The position numbers were made by a program, and so were the translations under genes. The notes under the pieces were generated by a model. It saw only the letters and a program-made list of their open reading frames with translations, was not told the DNA's origin and did not search any database. This document shows positions 27,612 to 37,010 of a DNA stretch of 64,000 bases, piece by piece (position 1 is the stretch's first letter; the number at the start of each line of letters is the position of its first letter). Origin of the DNA: Geoalkalibacter halelectricus (lineage in GTDB: Bacteria > Desulfobacterota > Desulfuromonadia > Desulfuromonadales > Geoalkalibacteraceae); assembly GCF_025263685.1 (NCBI RefSeq), contig NZ_CP092109.1, forward strand, positions 2,357,001 through 2,421,000, in the 5' to 3' direction.

Positions 27612-28862
27612 ATGAATTATGAACTTTTCGTCAGCCTGCGCTACCTGCGGGCCAAGCGCAAGCAGACGTTCATTTCCGTTATCTCCTTCATCTCCATCGG
27701 CGGTGTGACCCTCGGGGTCGCGGCCTTGATCGTCGTGCTGGCGGTCATGACCGGGTTTCACGACGGTGTGCGTCAGCAGATTCTCGGCAATCTACCCAAC
27801 ATTCTCATTCAGAAGTACGGCGAGGTCATCCACGAGTATGACGAAGTTGTCGCCGCGGCCCGCGAGGTGCCGAGGACCGGCGATGTCACCCCGTTCATTT
27901 CCCGCGAGGCCATGCTCCTGGCCCAGGGCAATGTGGCGGCCGTGCAGGTGCGCGGCGTGGAGAGAGACCACAAGGCGTTTCAGCAGGAGATGATTACCCT
28001 GGGGGGCGATGGCATCGAAGAGTTGCTGTTTGATGGTCGCGGCCCGCGCCCCGGCATCTTGATCAGCATCGATTCGGCCACGACCCTGGGCGTGGCCGTG
28101 GGCGACACCATCAATGTCATCCCGCCCATGTTCACCATAACGCCCTTCGGCATGATTCCCAAGATGAAGCCTTTTCAGGTCGTTGGGATCATGCGCGAGA
28201 AGGGCAGTTTGCTCGATACGTTCAATGCCTATATTCAGCTTCCCGTGGCCCAGGAATTTTTCGATCTGGCCGGCGCGGTAACCGGCATCGAAGTCGATGT
28301 TTTGAATTTCGATGACACCGCGCGCGTGGTGGCGGATTTACGCACCCAATTCGAATTCCCATATCTGGTGCGGTCCTGGGAGGATATGTTCGGATCCTTT
28401 CTCTCCGCGCTAAGGTTGGAAAAACTCGGGCTGTTCATCGTTCTGGGGATTATCGTGGTGGTGGCCGCGTTCAACATCGCCACCACCCTGATCATGGTGG
28501 TCATGGAAAAACACAAGGATATCGCCATCCTGCGATCCATGGGCGCCACTTCGCGCAGCATCATGAAGATTTTTGTCTTGGAGGGCGCCATCATCGGCAC
28601 CCTGGGCACCAGCCTGGGAACCGCCCTGGGGTTGCTGATTGCAAAGAACGCCGATCCCATCATCAAGTATTTCGAGGGTCTGCTGCAAATGCAGATTTTC
28701 GACCAAAGCGTTTACGGCATGGACCATTTCCCCTCCGTGGTCAACACCGGCGACGTCATCGCCGTTGTCGTGGTGGCCATGACCATCTCCCTGCTCGCGA
28801 CCGTCTATCCGGCCTGGCATGCCTCGCGCATGGACCCGGCCGAGGCCCTGCGTTATGAGTAG
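27612..28862 (+). CDS. lolC: Lipoprotein-releasing ABC transporter permease (LolC/E)
   Basis: This is the membrane subunit of the Lol system, which extracts lipoproteins from the inner membrane for delivery to the outer membrane. The 416-residue protein starts FVSLRYLRAKRKQTFISVISFISIGGVTLGVAALIVVLAVMTGF, the LolC/E hallmark. It has a large periplasmic MacB-like domain and three C-terminal TM helices in an FtsX domain (LFIVLGIIVVVAAFNIATTLIMVV...HKDIAILRSMGATSRSIMKIF). A single LolC/E gene with LolD implies a homodimeric permease. LolD follows 24 bp downstream. Confidence 0.94.
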   Translation: MNYELFVSLRYLRAKRKQTFISVISFISIGGVTLGVAALIVVLAVMTGFHDGVRQQILGNLPNILIQKYGEVIHEYDEVVAAAREVPRTGDVTPFISREAMLLAQGNVAAVQVRGVERDHKAFQQEMITLGGDGIEELLFDGRGPRPGILISIDSATTLGVAVGDTINVIPPMFTITPFGMIPKMKPFQVVGIMREKGSLLDTFNAYIQLPVAQEFFDLAGAVTGIEVDVLNFDDTARVVADLRTQFEFPYLVRSWEDMFGSFLSALRLEKLGLFIVLGIIVVVAAFNIATTLIMVVMEKHKDIAILRSMGATSRSIMKIFVLEGAIIGTLGTSLGTALGLLIAKNADPIIKYFEGLLQMQIFDQSVYGMDHFPSVVNTGDVIAVVVVAMTISLLATVYPAWHASRMDPAEALRYE

Positions 28863-28886
28863 AAAGGGTAGAAAGGTGCAGCGGCG

Positions 28887-29555
28887 ATGATTGAAGTTCA
28901 GGGGGTCAAAAAACGCTTTTCCACTCCGCACGGCGTGGTGGATGTGCTCAAGGGCATCGACCTGAACATCCTAAAGGGTGAGCGGGTCGCCATTCTCGGC
29001 TCCTCCGGTGCCGGTAAGACCACTTTGATGCACATCCTGGGGGCCCTGGATCGCCCCAACGAGGGTCTGGTCAGGTTCGAGGGCGAAGATATTTTTGCCC
29101 TGCGCGGCGCGGCCCTGGACGAATTTCGCAATCGCCGCGTGGGTTTTGTTTTTCAGTTTCACCAGCTGCTGCCTGAATTCAATGCCCTGGAAAACGTCAT
29201 GATGCCCGCTCTGGTGGCGCGTTGTCCGCGCCGGCAAGCCTCCGCAAGGGCGCAGGAGCTGTTGGAAGATGTCGGGCTCGGTCATCGCCTGCTGCACAAA
29301 CCCGGAGAACTCTCCGGCGGTGAGCAGCAGCGCGTGGCCATCGCCCGTGCTCTGGTGCAGATGCCGCGCCTGCTTCTGGCTGATGAGCCGACCGGCAACC
29401 TCGACAGCGGCACCACCGAGGAAATCTACGCTTTGCTGGAGCGGCTGCATCGCGAGCACGGTTTGACCATGGTCGTTGTGACCCACAGTTTGTCCCTGGC
29501 GCAGCGCATGGACCGCATGATTCACATGGAAGACGGGCTACTGCGTCTTTCCTGA
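28887..29555 (+). CDS. lolD: Lipoprotein-releasing system ATP-binding protein
   Basis: This is the ATPase of the Lol transporter. The 222-residue ABC domain has Walker [14 protein letters not shown]-loop [19 protein letters not shown], signature [15 protein letters not shown], Walker [14 protein letters not shown] and the H-loop VVTHS. It pairs with the permease immediately upstream. The following 89-131 bp contain a possible promoter for bamA and no obvious terminator. Confidence 0.95.
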   Translation: MIEVQGVKKRFSTPHGVVDVLKGIDLNILKGERVAILGSSGAGKTTLMHILGALDRPNEGLVRFEGEDIFALRGAALDEFRNRRVGFVFQFHQLLPEFNALENVMMPALVARCPRRQASARAQELLEDVGLGHRLLHKPGELSGGEQQRVAIARALVQMPRLLLADEPTGNLDSGTTEEIYALLERLHREHGLTMVVVTHSLSLAQRMDRMIHMEDGLLRLS

Positions 29556-29617
29556 ATGCTTTCGGGGCAGATCGCTTCCCATGAGACACCCGACCGCGTG
29601 ATTGTCCCAAATAGCTG

Positions 29618-29646
29618 TTTACTCCCCAAGGTGATTTCCCTATAAT
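29618..29646 (+). promoter_or_regulatory. Possible bamA promoter
   Basis: TTTACT (29618-29623), a 17-bp spacer and a perfect TATAAT (29641-29646) lie just upstream of the preferred bamA ATG (29687). They overlap a second in-frame ATG at 29645, which argues for the downstream start. Confidence 0.45.
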
Positions 29647-29686
29647 GAAACGCTTTAACTATGATTTGAGTCGATTTTGGAGGCAC

Positions 29687-31927
29687 ATGGTCAAGCGGGC
29701 CATTTTGTTTCAGCTCTTCCTGTTGTTTCTTTGGGCCGGCATGGCCGTTGCTCAGCCGCTAACCTTTCAGCAGGTCTTGATCGAGGGCAACCAGCGGGTT
29801 GAGCGCAGCGCCATCGAGGCGGTGATCCAGGTACGCGCCGGTCGCCCGGTAAGCATGGAAGAAATCGATCAGGATATCCGCAATATCTATCAGCTCGGTC
29901 GTTTTCAGGACGTTGAGGCAGCGGAGGATCGCATCGATGGAACCCGCATCCTGATTTACCGGGTGCATGAGCGTCCGCTGCTGCGCGAAGTGCGTTTCGA
30001 GGGTCAGCGCAAGCTGAAAAAAGACAAGCTGAGCGAGTTGGCCGCAATCCGTGTGCCGGAACTCTATGACCCCAAGAATGTCGACCGTGCCGTCACCGCC
30101 ATGCGCCGTGCCTATCGTGACGAGGGCTATCACGGTGCTCGGATCGAACCCGAGATCGACATCAACGAACACAACGAGGCGACCCTGACTTTTGTGATCG
30201 AGGAGGGGCGCAAGGTCCGCGTCGATCAAATCAGTTTCTCCGGCAATTCCGCCCTGAGCGACCGGGAACTGCGCAAGGCCATTGAAACCCGCGAGCGGTG
30301 GTTTCTGTCCTGGTTGACCGGCCGCGGCACCTTCAATGAAGAGTTGCTGAACCACGACCTCGAATTGATCGCCGAGGAATATTTCAATCGCGGTTATGTG
30401 CAGGTGCGGATCAAGGATCCGGTCATCACTTTCAGCGACGACATGCGCACCCTGAGCATTCTGTTCGAAATCGAGGAGGGTGAGCAGTATTTCATCGGTG
30501 ATATCGACATCCAGGGCGACCTGCTCAAGGACAAGGAAGAGCTTCTTGCCCTGGTTCAGCTGCAAACCGGGGATGTGTTCAGCCGTGCCCGGTTGCGCGA
30601 GGACGTATTTCGCCTGAACGATCTCTATGCCGACAGCGGTTACGCATACGTCAACGTTTCGCCCCTGACGCGCCTCGACAACCAGGAGCGCCTGGTTCAC
30701 CTGATGTTCGACGTCGAGCAAGGGATTCAGGTCTATATCGACCGTATTCACATCACCGGCAACACCAAGACGCGTGATAAGGTCATTCGCCGGGAAATGC
30801 GTCTGAACGAGGGCGAACTCTTCAACGCCACGCGGCTCAAGGAAAGCCGTCGGCGCATCAACAACCTGGGCTTTTTCGACGAAGTCAACGTCGCCACTGC
30901 ACGAGGTGACGAGCCGGAACTCATGGTCGTTGAGGTCGACGTCACCGAGCGGCCCACGGGCAGCTTCAGCATTGGGGCCGGCTATTCCTCCGTGGATGGC
31001 ATGTTGTTCCAGGGCGCCCTGCAGCAGGACAACTTCCTCGGGCGCGGCTTGCGCATGGATCTCTCCGCGGCCCTGGGGGGGCGTTCCACCACCTACCGCT
31101 TTGGGATGACCGATCCTTACTTCCTCGACAAGGATCTCACCCTGGGGTTCGATCTCTACCGTACCGATCGCGAGTGGCCGAGCTTCAGCGAGAAACGCAC
31201 CGGCGGCAATCTCAAGCTGGGCGTGCCCCTGAGCGACGATGTGCGCGCGTTTTTCCTCTATCGCTTAGAGGAGAAGGATATTTATGATGTGGCGCCCACC
31301 GCTTCGCGTTTCGTGCGCGAGCAGATGGGCACCTCGACCCTTTCCTCACTCACCTCGTTGGTGCGTCGCGACACCACCGACTATCGCCTCGATCCGACCC
31401 GCGGAGCGGTGTCCGAAGCTTCGGTCGAGTTCGCCGGTCTCGGCGGCGACCAGCAGTTCCTCAAATACATTGCCAGCCACCGCCATTATTTCCCGTTCAA
31501 GTGGGATACCTACTTTTCCGCGCATGGCCAGGTTGGCTACGTGCATGGCTGGGGCGGCAAGGACGTGCCTATCGAGGAGCGGTTTTTCCTCGGTGGCATC
31601 AACAGTCTGCGCGGTTTTAAATCCCGCCGGGTCGGACCTCGCGACGGTGACGATTTCATCGGTGGCGAGAAGTCGGCTTATGGAAACCTTGAATACATCT
31701 TTCCCCTGGTCCGGGATGTCGGCCTCAAGGGTGTAGTGTTTTTCGATGCCGGCAATACCTGGCGCGAAAACGAGGACTATTTTTCCGACATCCGGTATAA
31801 TACCGGCGCCGGGATTCGCTGGTTCAGCCCCTTGGGGCCCTTGCGCCTTGAATGGGGTTACAATCTCAATCCCCGTGACGACGAAGAGCGCACGGAGTGG
31901 CAGTTTTCCATCGGCCGCTTCTTTTAG
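29687..31927 (+). CDS. bamA: Outer membrane protein assembly factor BamA
   Basis: BamA is the central Omp85 component that folds and inserts beta-barrel proteins in the outer membrane. The start MVKRAILFQLFLLFLWAGMA gives a normal signal peptide (cleavage after AVA) and has GGAGG upstream, though at only 3 nt. An in-frame ATG at 29645 would add 14 residues. About five POTRA domains follow (QVLIEGNQRVERSAIEAVIQVR..., ISFSGNSALSDRELRKAI, IHITGNTKTRDKVIRREMRLNEGE). The C-terminal 16-strand barrel has the VRGF-equivalent RGFKSRRVGPRD and ends in phenylalanine (WQFSIGRFF), the outer-membrane signature. Confidence 0.95.
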   Translation: MVKRAILFQLFLLFLWAGMAVAQPLTFQQVLIEGNQRVERSAIEAVIQVRAGRPVSMEEIDQDIRNIYQLGRFQDVEAAEDRIDGTRILIYRVHERPLLREVRFEGQRKLKKDKLSELAAIRVPELYDPKNVDRAVTAMRRAYRDEGYHGARIEPEIDINEHNEATLTFVIEEGRKVRVDQISFSGNSALSDRELRKAIETRERWFLSWLTGRGTFNEELLNHDLELIAEEYFNRGYVQVRIKDPVITFSDDMRTLSILFEIEEGEQYFIGDIDIQGDLLKDKEELLALVQLQTGDVFSRARLREDVFRLNDLYADSGYAYVNVSPLTRLDNQERLVHLMFDVEQGIQVYIDRIHITGNTKTRDKVIRREMRLNEGELFNATRLKESRRRINNLGFFDEVNVATARGDEPELMVVEVDVTERPTGSFSIGAGYSSVDGMLFQGALQQDNFLGRGLRMDLSAALGGRSTTYRFGMTDPYFLDKDLTLGFDLYRTDREWPSFSEKRTGGNLKLGVPLSDDVRAFFLYRLEEKDIYDVAPTASRFVREQMGTSTLSSLTSLVRRDTTDYRLDPTRGAVSEASVEFAGLGGDQQFLKYIASHRHYFPFKWDTYFSAHGQVGYVHGWGGKDVPIEERFFLGGINSLRGFKSRRVGPRDGDDFIGGEKSAYGNLEYIFPLVRDVGLKGVVFFDAGNTWRENEDYFSDIRYNTGAGIRWFSPLGPLRLEWGYNLNPRDDEERTEWQFSIGRFF

Positions 31928-31972
31928 CTAACGCTTCAACCACCGCAAACAGAAGTATAAGGAGTCAATCAC

Positions 31973-32494
31973 ATGCTGAAACGCCTCACCCTATTCATGA
32001 CCGTATGTATTCTCGCCCTGGCGACCCCCGCCCTGGCGCAAAACGTTAAAATCGGCTACGTGGATCTGCAACGCGCCCTGAATCTGTCGGCCGCCGGAGT
32101 CAACGCCAAGGAGGAGATCGCCAAGTTGGTGCGCTCCTACGAGGGGCAGGTCAGCAAGCGGCAGGACGAGCTGCGCAAACTCAAGGAAGAGCTTGAGCGC
32201 CAGGCGGTGCTTTTGTCCGATGACGCTCGGTCGCGCAAGGAGCGCGAGTATCAGCAGAAGCTAAGGGATTTCCAGCGGTTCACCAAGGACATTCAGGACG
32301 AATTGCAGCAAAAGGATGCCGAGCTGACCAGGCGCATTCTGGAGGATCTTTTCCAGGTTATCGGTGAATTCGGCGCGCGCGAGGGCTTTACCGTCATCCT
32401 GGAAAAAACCGAAAGTTCCTTGCTGTACGCGGCGGACAACATCGATCTGACCGACCGGATCATCGAGGCCTACAACGCACGCACGCGCCGGTAG
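31973..32494 (+). CDS. skp: Skp/OmpH-type periplasmic chaperone
   Basis: Skp holds unfolded outer membrane proteins in the periplasm for BamA. The 173-residue protein has a cleavable signal peptide ([17 protein letters not shown]). It then shows [23 protein letters not shown] and a long charged coiled coil ([38 protein letters not shown]), giving the trimeric tentacle structure. It ends with [26 protein letters not shown]. It follows bamA by 45 bp and has AAGGAG before the ATG. Confidence 0.93.
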   Translation: MLKRLTLFMTVCILALATPALAQNVKIGYVDLQRALNLSAAGVNAKEEIAKLVRSYEGQVSKRQDELRKLKEELERQAVLLSDDARSRKEREYQQKLRDFQRFTKDIQDELQQKDAELTRRILEDLFQVIGEFGAREGFTVILEKTESSLLYAADNIDLTDRIIEAYNARTRR

Positions 32495-32534
32495 CTCGTC
32501 GAAGCCGAGCATCCAAACGACCGGAGGGAATTCC

Positions 32535-33566
32535 ATGGCCAAGCTCAAGGAACTGGCGGAATGGGTCGGTGCGCAACTCGTAGGCGATGAAAACATCGAG
32601 ATCGCGCGGGTCGCTCCCATAGAGGAGGCTGGCCCCGGCGACCTGACCTTTCTGGCCAACCCGCGCTATGCGGCCAAGCTCAACGATTGTCGGGCCGCGG
32701 CCGTGATCGTCGCTCCCGGGGTGGAGAGCGAGCGCCACAGCCTGCTGATCTGCTCCAATCCCTACCTGGCGTTCGCACGCATCCTCGCCCGGCTCTGTCC
32801 TCCGGCGTCCGTCGAGCGGCGGGTCATGGACGGGGCCTGGGTCGACCCCTCGGCGCAACTGGGCAAGGAGGTTGCGATTCATCCGGGCTGCCATGTCGGA
32901 CCCAACGTGCGCATCGGGCGCGGCACCATCCTCTACCCCGGCGTGGTTCTCTATGAGGGCGCCCAAATCGGGGAGGATTGCGTGCTGCATGCCCATGTCA
33001 TTGTGCGCGAAGCCTGTCGCATCGGCAACAGGGTCATCATCCAGCCGGGTGCGGTCATCGGCTCGGACGGATTCGGCTACGCACCCGATGGTCGCCGCTA
33101 TGTCAAAATTCCCCAGATCGGTATCGTGGAGATCGGCGATGACGTGGAAATCGGCGCCGCGACCTGCATTGACCGGGCGGCGCTGACGGTCACGCGCATC
33201 GGGCGCGGCACCAAGATCGATAATCTGGTTCAGATCGCCCACAACGTTGAGATCGGCGAAGATACCATTATCGTCTCCCAGGTGGGGATCTCCGGCAGCA
33301 CCCGGATCGGAGACCACTGCACCTTCGGCGGGCAAGCGGGCATTGCCGGTCATGTCCGCATCGGCGACGATGTCATGATTGCCGCGCGCGGCGGCGTGCC
33401 GAGCGATGTTCCGCCGGGTCAGGTCATGTCGGGAACCCCGGTCATGCCCCACAAGGATTGGCTCAAGGCATCGATGACCTTCCCCAAGCTTCCCGAGATG
33501 CGCCGCGACGTGCAGGCGCTGAAGAAGCGACTCGTGGAACTTGAAAATCTCATCAAGGAGAAGTAA
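32535..33566 (+). CDS. lpxD: UDP-3-O-acylglucosamine N-acyltransferase
   Basis: LpxD adds the second primary acyl chain in lipid A synthesis from acyl-ACP. The 343-residue protein has an N-terminal uridine-binding domain ([26 protein letters not shown]) and a left-handed beta-helix of hexapeptide repeats. The catalytic His lies in [14 protein letters not shown]. The C-terminal helix ([19 protein letters not shown]) is the ACP recognition extension. If the acceptor is a 3-amino sugar, as the neighbours suggest, LpxD still acts at the 2-amino position. Confidence 0.96.
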   Translation: MAKLKELAEWVGAQLVGDENIEIARVAPIEEAGPGDLTFLANPRYAAKLNDCRAAAVIVAPGVESERHSLLICSNPYLAFARILARLCPPASVERRVMDGAWVDPSAQLGKEVAIHPGCHVGPNVRIGRGTILYPGVVLYEGAQIGEDCVLHAHVIVREACRIGNRVIIQPGAVIGSDGFGYAPDGRRYVKIPQIGIVEIGDDVEIGAATCIDRAALTVTRIGRGTKIDNLVQIAHNVEIGEDTIIVSQVGISGSTRIGDHCTFGGQAGIAGHVRIGDDVMIAARGGVPSDVPPGQVMSGTPVMPHKDWLKASMTFPKLPEMRRDVQALKKRLVELENLIKEK

Positions 33567-33572
33567 CTCGTC

Positions 33573-34016
33573 ATGGTTCTCGATATCAATGAAATCATGA
33601 AGCTTCTTCCCCATCGCTACCCCTTTCTGCTGGTGGATCGCATCGATCTGCTCGAGCCCGGGGTGCGCATCGTGGGCACGAAAAACGTCACGGTCAACGA
33701 ACCGTTTTTTCAAGGGCACTTTCCCGGCCATCCCATCATGCCGGGGGTACTGATTATCGAGGCCATGGCCCAGGTGGGCGGGGTTTTTGCCATCATCAGC
33801 GACAAAATCGGCCCGGACAAAGTAACCTATTTCGTCGGCATCGACAATGCGCGTTTCCGTAAGCCCGTGTTGCCGGGCGATGTGCTGCGGATGGAGCTGG
33901 AAATCATTAATTGCCGGCGCGGATTGTACTGCTTCAAGGGCCGTTCCTTTGTCGGCGAAACCCTGGTCGCCGAGGCGGACCTCAAGGCGACCTTCGCCGA
34001 TCGCAATGGTGGCTGA
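33573..34016 (+). CDS. fabZ: 3-hydroxyacyl-[ACP] dehydratase
   Basis: FabZ dehydrates beta-hydroxyacyl-ACP and competes with LpxA and LpxD for 3-hydroxyacyl-ACP. The 147-residue hot-dog protein shows ILMKLLPHRYPFLLVDRI-type sequence (MKLLPHRYPFLLVDRIDLL, catalytic His) and GHFPGHPIMPGVLIIEAMAQ with the catalytic Glu. lpxD-fabZ-lpxA is a conserved order; spacings here are 6 and 4 bp. Confidence 0.97.
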   Translation: MVLDINEIMKLLPHRYPFLLVDRIDLLEPGVRIVGTKNVTVNEPFFQGHFPGHPIMPGVLIIEAMAQVGGVFAIISDKIGPDKVTYFVGIDNARFRKPVLPGDVLRMELEIINCRRGLYCFKGRSFVGETLVAEADLKATFADRNGG

Positions 34017-34020
34017 TTCA

Positions 34021-34791
34021 ATGGTTCATCCAACGGCCATCATCCATCCCGGCGCGCGTCTGGGCGAGCAGGTGCGAATCGGCCCTTTCGCGGTAATCGG
34101 CGAGCACGTCAGTCTCGGCGACCGGACCATTGTCGGCCCACACGCGGTGATCGAAGGGCGCACCCAAATCGGCTGCGACAATCATATTTTTCAATTCGCT
34201 TCCGTGGGCGCCATTCCGCAGGATCTTAAGTTTCGCGGCGAAGAAACCTATTTGCGCATCGGCGACGGCAACATCATTCGCGAATTCGTTACCATCCATC
34301 TCGGCACCGAAAGCGGGGGTGGGTACACGCTCATCGGTGACGGCAACCTGTTCATGGCCTATTGCCATGTCGCCCATGACTGTCAGGTCGGCAATCGGGT
34401 CATCATGGCCAACGGATCGACCCTGGCCGGCCATGTGGAAGTACAGGATCACGCCATTCTCGGCGGCCTCTCGGCCATTCATCAGTTTGCTCGGGTAGGC
34501 GCCCATGTCATGGTGTCCGGCGGGGCCATGGTCAATCAGGATATCCCGCCCTATACCATCGCCCAGGGTGATCGCGCCCGGACGGTTGGGTTGAATCTGG
34601 TCGGCTTGAAACGGCGCGGCTTCACCGAGGAGACGATTTCCGCCATCAAGCTGGCCTATCGCCTGGTGTTTCGCTCGGGCCTGCGCCTGGAAGAGGCCCT
34701 GGCGCGCGTGGTGACCGAGGTCGGCGAGATTCCCGAGGTCGTTTCCTTTGTTGAATTTATTCGCAAAAGTCAGCGCGGTATCGCGCGCTGA
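34021..34791 (+). CDS. lpxA: Acyl-ACP--UDP-N-acetylglucosamine (or GlcNAc3N) acyltransferase
   Basis: LpxA catalyses the first acylation of lipid A at sugar position 3. The 256-residue hexapeptide-repeat protein starts MVHPTAIIHPGARLGEQVRI. It has GAIPQDLKFRGEETYLRIGD, the catalytic His in MAYCHVAHDCQVGN and a C-terminal helical domain (GLKRRGFTEETISAIKLAYRLVFRSGL). Because gnnA- and gnnB-like genes follow directly, the acceptor is plausibly UDP-GlcNAc3N, giving an amide-linked chain. This is inference from context; sequence alone does not settle acceptor choice. Confidence 0.96.
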   Translation: MVHPTAIIHPGARLGEQVRIGPFAVIGEHVSLGDRTIVGPHAVIEGRTQIGCDNHIFQFASVGAIPQDLKFRGEETYLRIGDGNIIREFVTIHLGTESGGGYTLIGDGNLFMAYCHVAHDCQVGNRVIMANGSTLAGHVEVQDHAILGGLSAIHQFARVGAHVMVSGGAMVNQDIPPYTIAQGDRARTVGLNLVGLKRRGFTEETISAIKLAYRLVFRSGLRLEEALARVVTEVGEIPEVVSFVEFIRKSQRGIAR

Positions 34792-34808
34792 GGATGAAAG
34801 GACCAGCC

Positions 34809-35759
34809 ATGAGTAATCTGCGTGCCGCGGTGATTGGGGTTGGCTATCTCGGCAGGTTTCATGCCCAGAAATACGCCTCCCTGGAGGGCGTTGATCTGGT
34901 AGGGGTGGTGGACGTCGATCCCGCCAGAGCCCAGGAAGTGGCCCAGGAGGTCGGCAGCACGGCTTATGCGGATTACCGGCAGCTTCTCGACAAGGTCGAT
35001 TTGGTCTCCATAGTTGTGCCGACCCAGTTCCATCATCAGGTGGCGCGCGCCTTTCTCGAAGCCGGCGTGCATATTCTGCTGGAGAAGCCCGTTACGCAAA
35101 CCGTCGCCGAGGCCGAGGATCTGATCCGCTTGTCGGCCGAGCGTAAACGGGTTTTTCAAGTCGGCCATCTCGAGCGTTTCAACCCGGCGGTGGTGGCCCT
35201 GGCCGGGGTCCTCAAGAATCCCATGTTCATCGAATCTCATCGCATGGCGCCCTACAAGCCGCGCGGCACCGACGTCAACGTGGTGCTTGATCTAATGATT
35301 CATGACATCGACATCATCCTGACCTTGGCCAAGTCCGATCTCAAGCTGGTCAATTCCGTCGGGGTGCCGGTTATTTCCGAAGAGGTGGACATCGCCAACG
35401 CGCGTCTGCAATTTGAAAACGGCTGCGTGGCCAATGTCACCGCCAGCCGCGTGAGTGTCGATGCCATGCGCAAGATCCGCATTTTTCAGCCCGACGCATA
35501 CATCACCATCGATTACCAGGCGCGCAAGATCGGCATCTTTCGCAAGGGCGGCGAGGGAATGGCGTTGCCGATGATTCCCAACGTCACCCTGGAAGAACGT
35601 CGCTTTGAACAGGGAGATTCCCTGATGGATGAAATTCAAGCCTTTGTGCGCTCCATTCGCGAGGGGTTGCCGCCGGTGGTTTCAGGCGAAGACGGCAAGC
35701 GCGCTCTGGCGGTCGCTTTGGAGATCAGTTCCAAGCTGGTTCCCAAAGGTTCCTTGTAG
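34809..35759 (+). CDS. gnnA: Gfo/Idh/MocA oxidoreductase, GnnA-like
   Basis: This is a predicted NAD-dependent dehydrogenase that would oxidise the 3-hydroxyl of UDP-GlcNAc so GnnB can aminate it. The 316-residue protein has an N-terminal Rossmann fold (RAAVIGVGYLGRFHAQKYASL), the EKP motif (HILLEKPVTQTVAEAEDLI) and the C-terminal Gfo/Idh domain (VGHLERFNPAVVAL, DLMIHDIDIILTL). The ATG of MSNLRAAV has AAAGGA upstream. Its place between lpxA and lpxB is the same as gnnA in Acidithiobacillus ferrooxidans, which drives the assignment; the family alone is broad. Confidence 0.78.
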   Translation: MSNLRAAVIGVGYLGRFHAQKYASLEGVDLVGVVDVDPARAQEVAQEVGSTAYADYRQLLDKVDLVSIVVPTQFHHQVARAFLEAGVHILLEKPVTQTVAEAEDLIRLSAERKRVFQVGHLERFNPAVVALAGVLKNPMFIESHRMAPYKPRGTDVNVVLDLMIHDIDIILTLAKSDLKLVNSVGVPVISEEVDIANARLQFENGCVANVTASRVSVDAMRKIRIFQPDAYITIDYQARKIGIFRKGGEGMALPMIPNVTLEERRFEQGDSLMDEIQAFVRSIREGLPPVVSGEDGKRALAVALEISSKLVPKGSL

Positions 35760-35846
35760 CAAACAGTTCTTTGGTGGCCCCAAAGGCGTGAAGGCGAGGG
35801 TCTGCAAGGACGACCTCGCCTTTCGCGTTCAGGTGCCGGAATACTT

Positions 35847-35915
35847 ATGGAATCCAAACAGGAGCGTATCGCTTCCGGTACACAACACATCGAGAGAAGG
35901 ACGATTCGGCAATGA
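35847..35915 (+). other. Possible 22-codon leader ORF before the gnnB-like gene
   Basis: ATG at 35847 opens MESKQERIASGTQHIERRTI and two more residues; its TGA overlaps the next ATG (ATGA). No convincing ribosome binding site precedes it. The 152-bp gap also holds a stem (AAGGCGAGG / CCTCGCCTT, about 35790-35823). Confidence 0.2.
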
Positions 35916-37006
35916 ACATTCCCATGGTCGATCTGAAACAACAATATCAGGCCCTCAAGCAGAACATCGAGCAAGCCCTTGAGGATGTTCTGGAGTCAAC
36001 TCATTTCATTCTCGGACCCAATGTCCAGGCTTTTGAAAAAGAAGCTGCGGCCTATTTGGGCGTCAAACACGCCGTGGGCTGCGCGTCAGGCACCGACGCC
36101 CTGCATCTGGCCCTGCGCGCCGCAGGCGTTCGCGAAGGAGATGAGGTCATAACGCCGGCCTTTACCTTTATCGCGACCGCCGAAGCCATCTCCTATGTCG
36201 GGGCCAAGCCGGTTTTCGTCGACATCGATCCGCGCACCTTCAATCTTGATCCTGCTTTGGTCGAGGCGGCGATTACCCCGAGCACCCGCGCCGTTTTACC
36301 CGTGCATCTTTTCGGCCAACCGGCCGACATCTTCGCTTTGCAGCAACTCTGCGCGCGGCATGATCTGTTGTTGATTGAAGACTGCGCTCAGTCCTTCGGA
36401 GCAGGCGTTGAAGGTCGGATGACGGGAAGTTTCGGACTTGCCGGATGTTTTTCGTTTTTCCCCAGCAAGAATCTCGGCTGCTACGGCGACGGAGGGTTGG
36501 TGACCACCAACGACGACGTATTGGCTCAGGAACTGCTGGTTCTGCGCAACCACGGCAGCAGGCAGCGTTATCACCATTCCGTCATCGGCTACAACAGCCG
36601 CCTCGATGAAATGCAGGCCGCGATCCTGCGTATCAAACTCAAGCACATCGATGAATATAACCGGTTGCGTCGCCGCAACGCCCATCTCTACAACGAGGGC
36701 CTTAAGGGTTTGCCGGTCGCCACGCCTTTCGAGGACGGCAAGGGCGTGCATGTCTTTCACCAATACACCTTGCTTGTCGAGGGTCGCGAGCGAGTGCAAC
36801 AAGCCCTGAGCGATGCCGGCATTGCCTCGGCCGTCTATTATCCCATCCCTCTGCACCGCCAGGAAGTTTATCAGGAGCTTTTGGCCGCAACCTCCCTGCC
36901 GGTAACCGAGCAGGCCGCCGGGCGGGTGCTCTCCTTGCCCATGTTTCCGGAGTTGACGCCCGAGCAGATCAATCATATCTGTCAGGTGATTGCTGGAGCC
37001 CTCTAA
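35912..37006 (+). CDS. gnnB: DegT/DnrJ/EryC1/StrS aminotransferase, GnnB-like
   Basis: This is a PLP-dependent sugar aminotransferase expected to convert 3-keto-UDP-GlcNAc to UDP-GlcNAc3N using glutamate. The 364-residue protein has the fold type I markers CASGTDALHLALRAAGVREGDEVITPAFTF, LIEDCAQSFGA (Asp for the PLP pyridine) and the Schiff-base lysine in SFFPSKNLGCYGDGG, with YNSRLDEMQAAIL. It resembles the WlbC aminotransferase encoded 9 kb downstream. The GnnB role is assigned by position between lpxA and lpxB. AAGGA lies 10 nt before the ATG. Confidence 0.78.
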   Translation: MNIPMVDLKQQYQALKQNIEQALEDVLESTHFILGPNVQAFEKEAAAYLGVKHAVGCASGTDALHLALRAAGVREGDEVITPAFTFIATAEAISYVGAKPVFVDIDPRTFNLDPALVEAAITPSTRAVLPVHLFGQPADIFALQQLCARHDLLLIEDCAQSFGAGVEGRMTGSFGLAGCFSFFPSKNLGCYGDGGLVTTNDDVLAQELLVLRNHGSRQRYHHSVIGYNSRLDEMQAAILRIKLKHIDEYNRLRRRNAHLYNEGLKGLPVATPFEDGKGVHVFHQYTLLVEGRERVQQALSDAGIASAVYYPIPLHRQEVYQELLAATSLPVTEQAAGRVLSLPMFPELTPEQINHICQVIAGAL

Positions 37007-37010
37007 GTCC

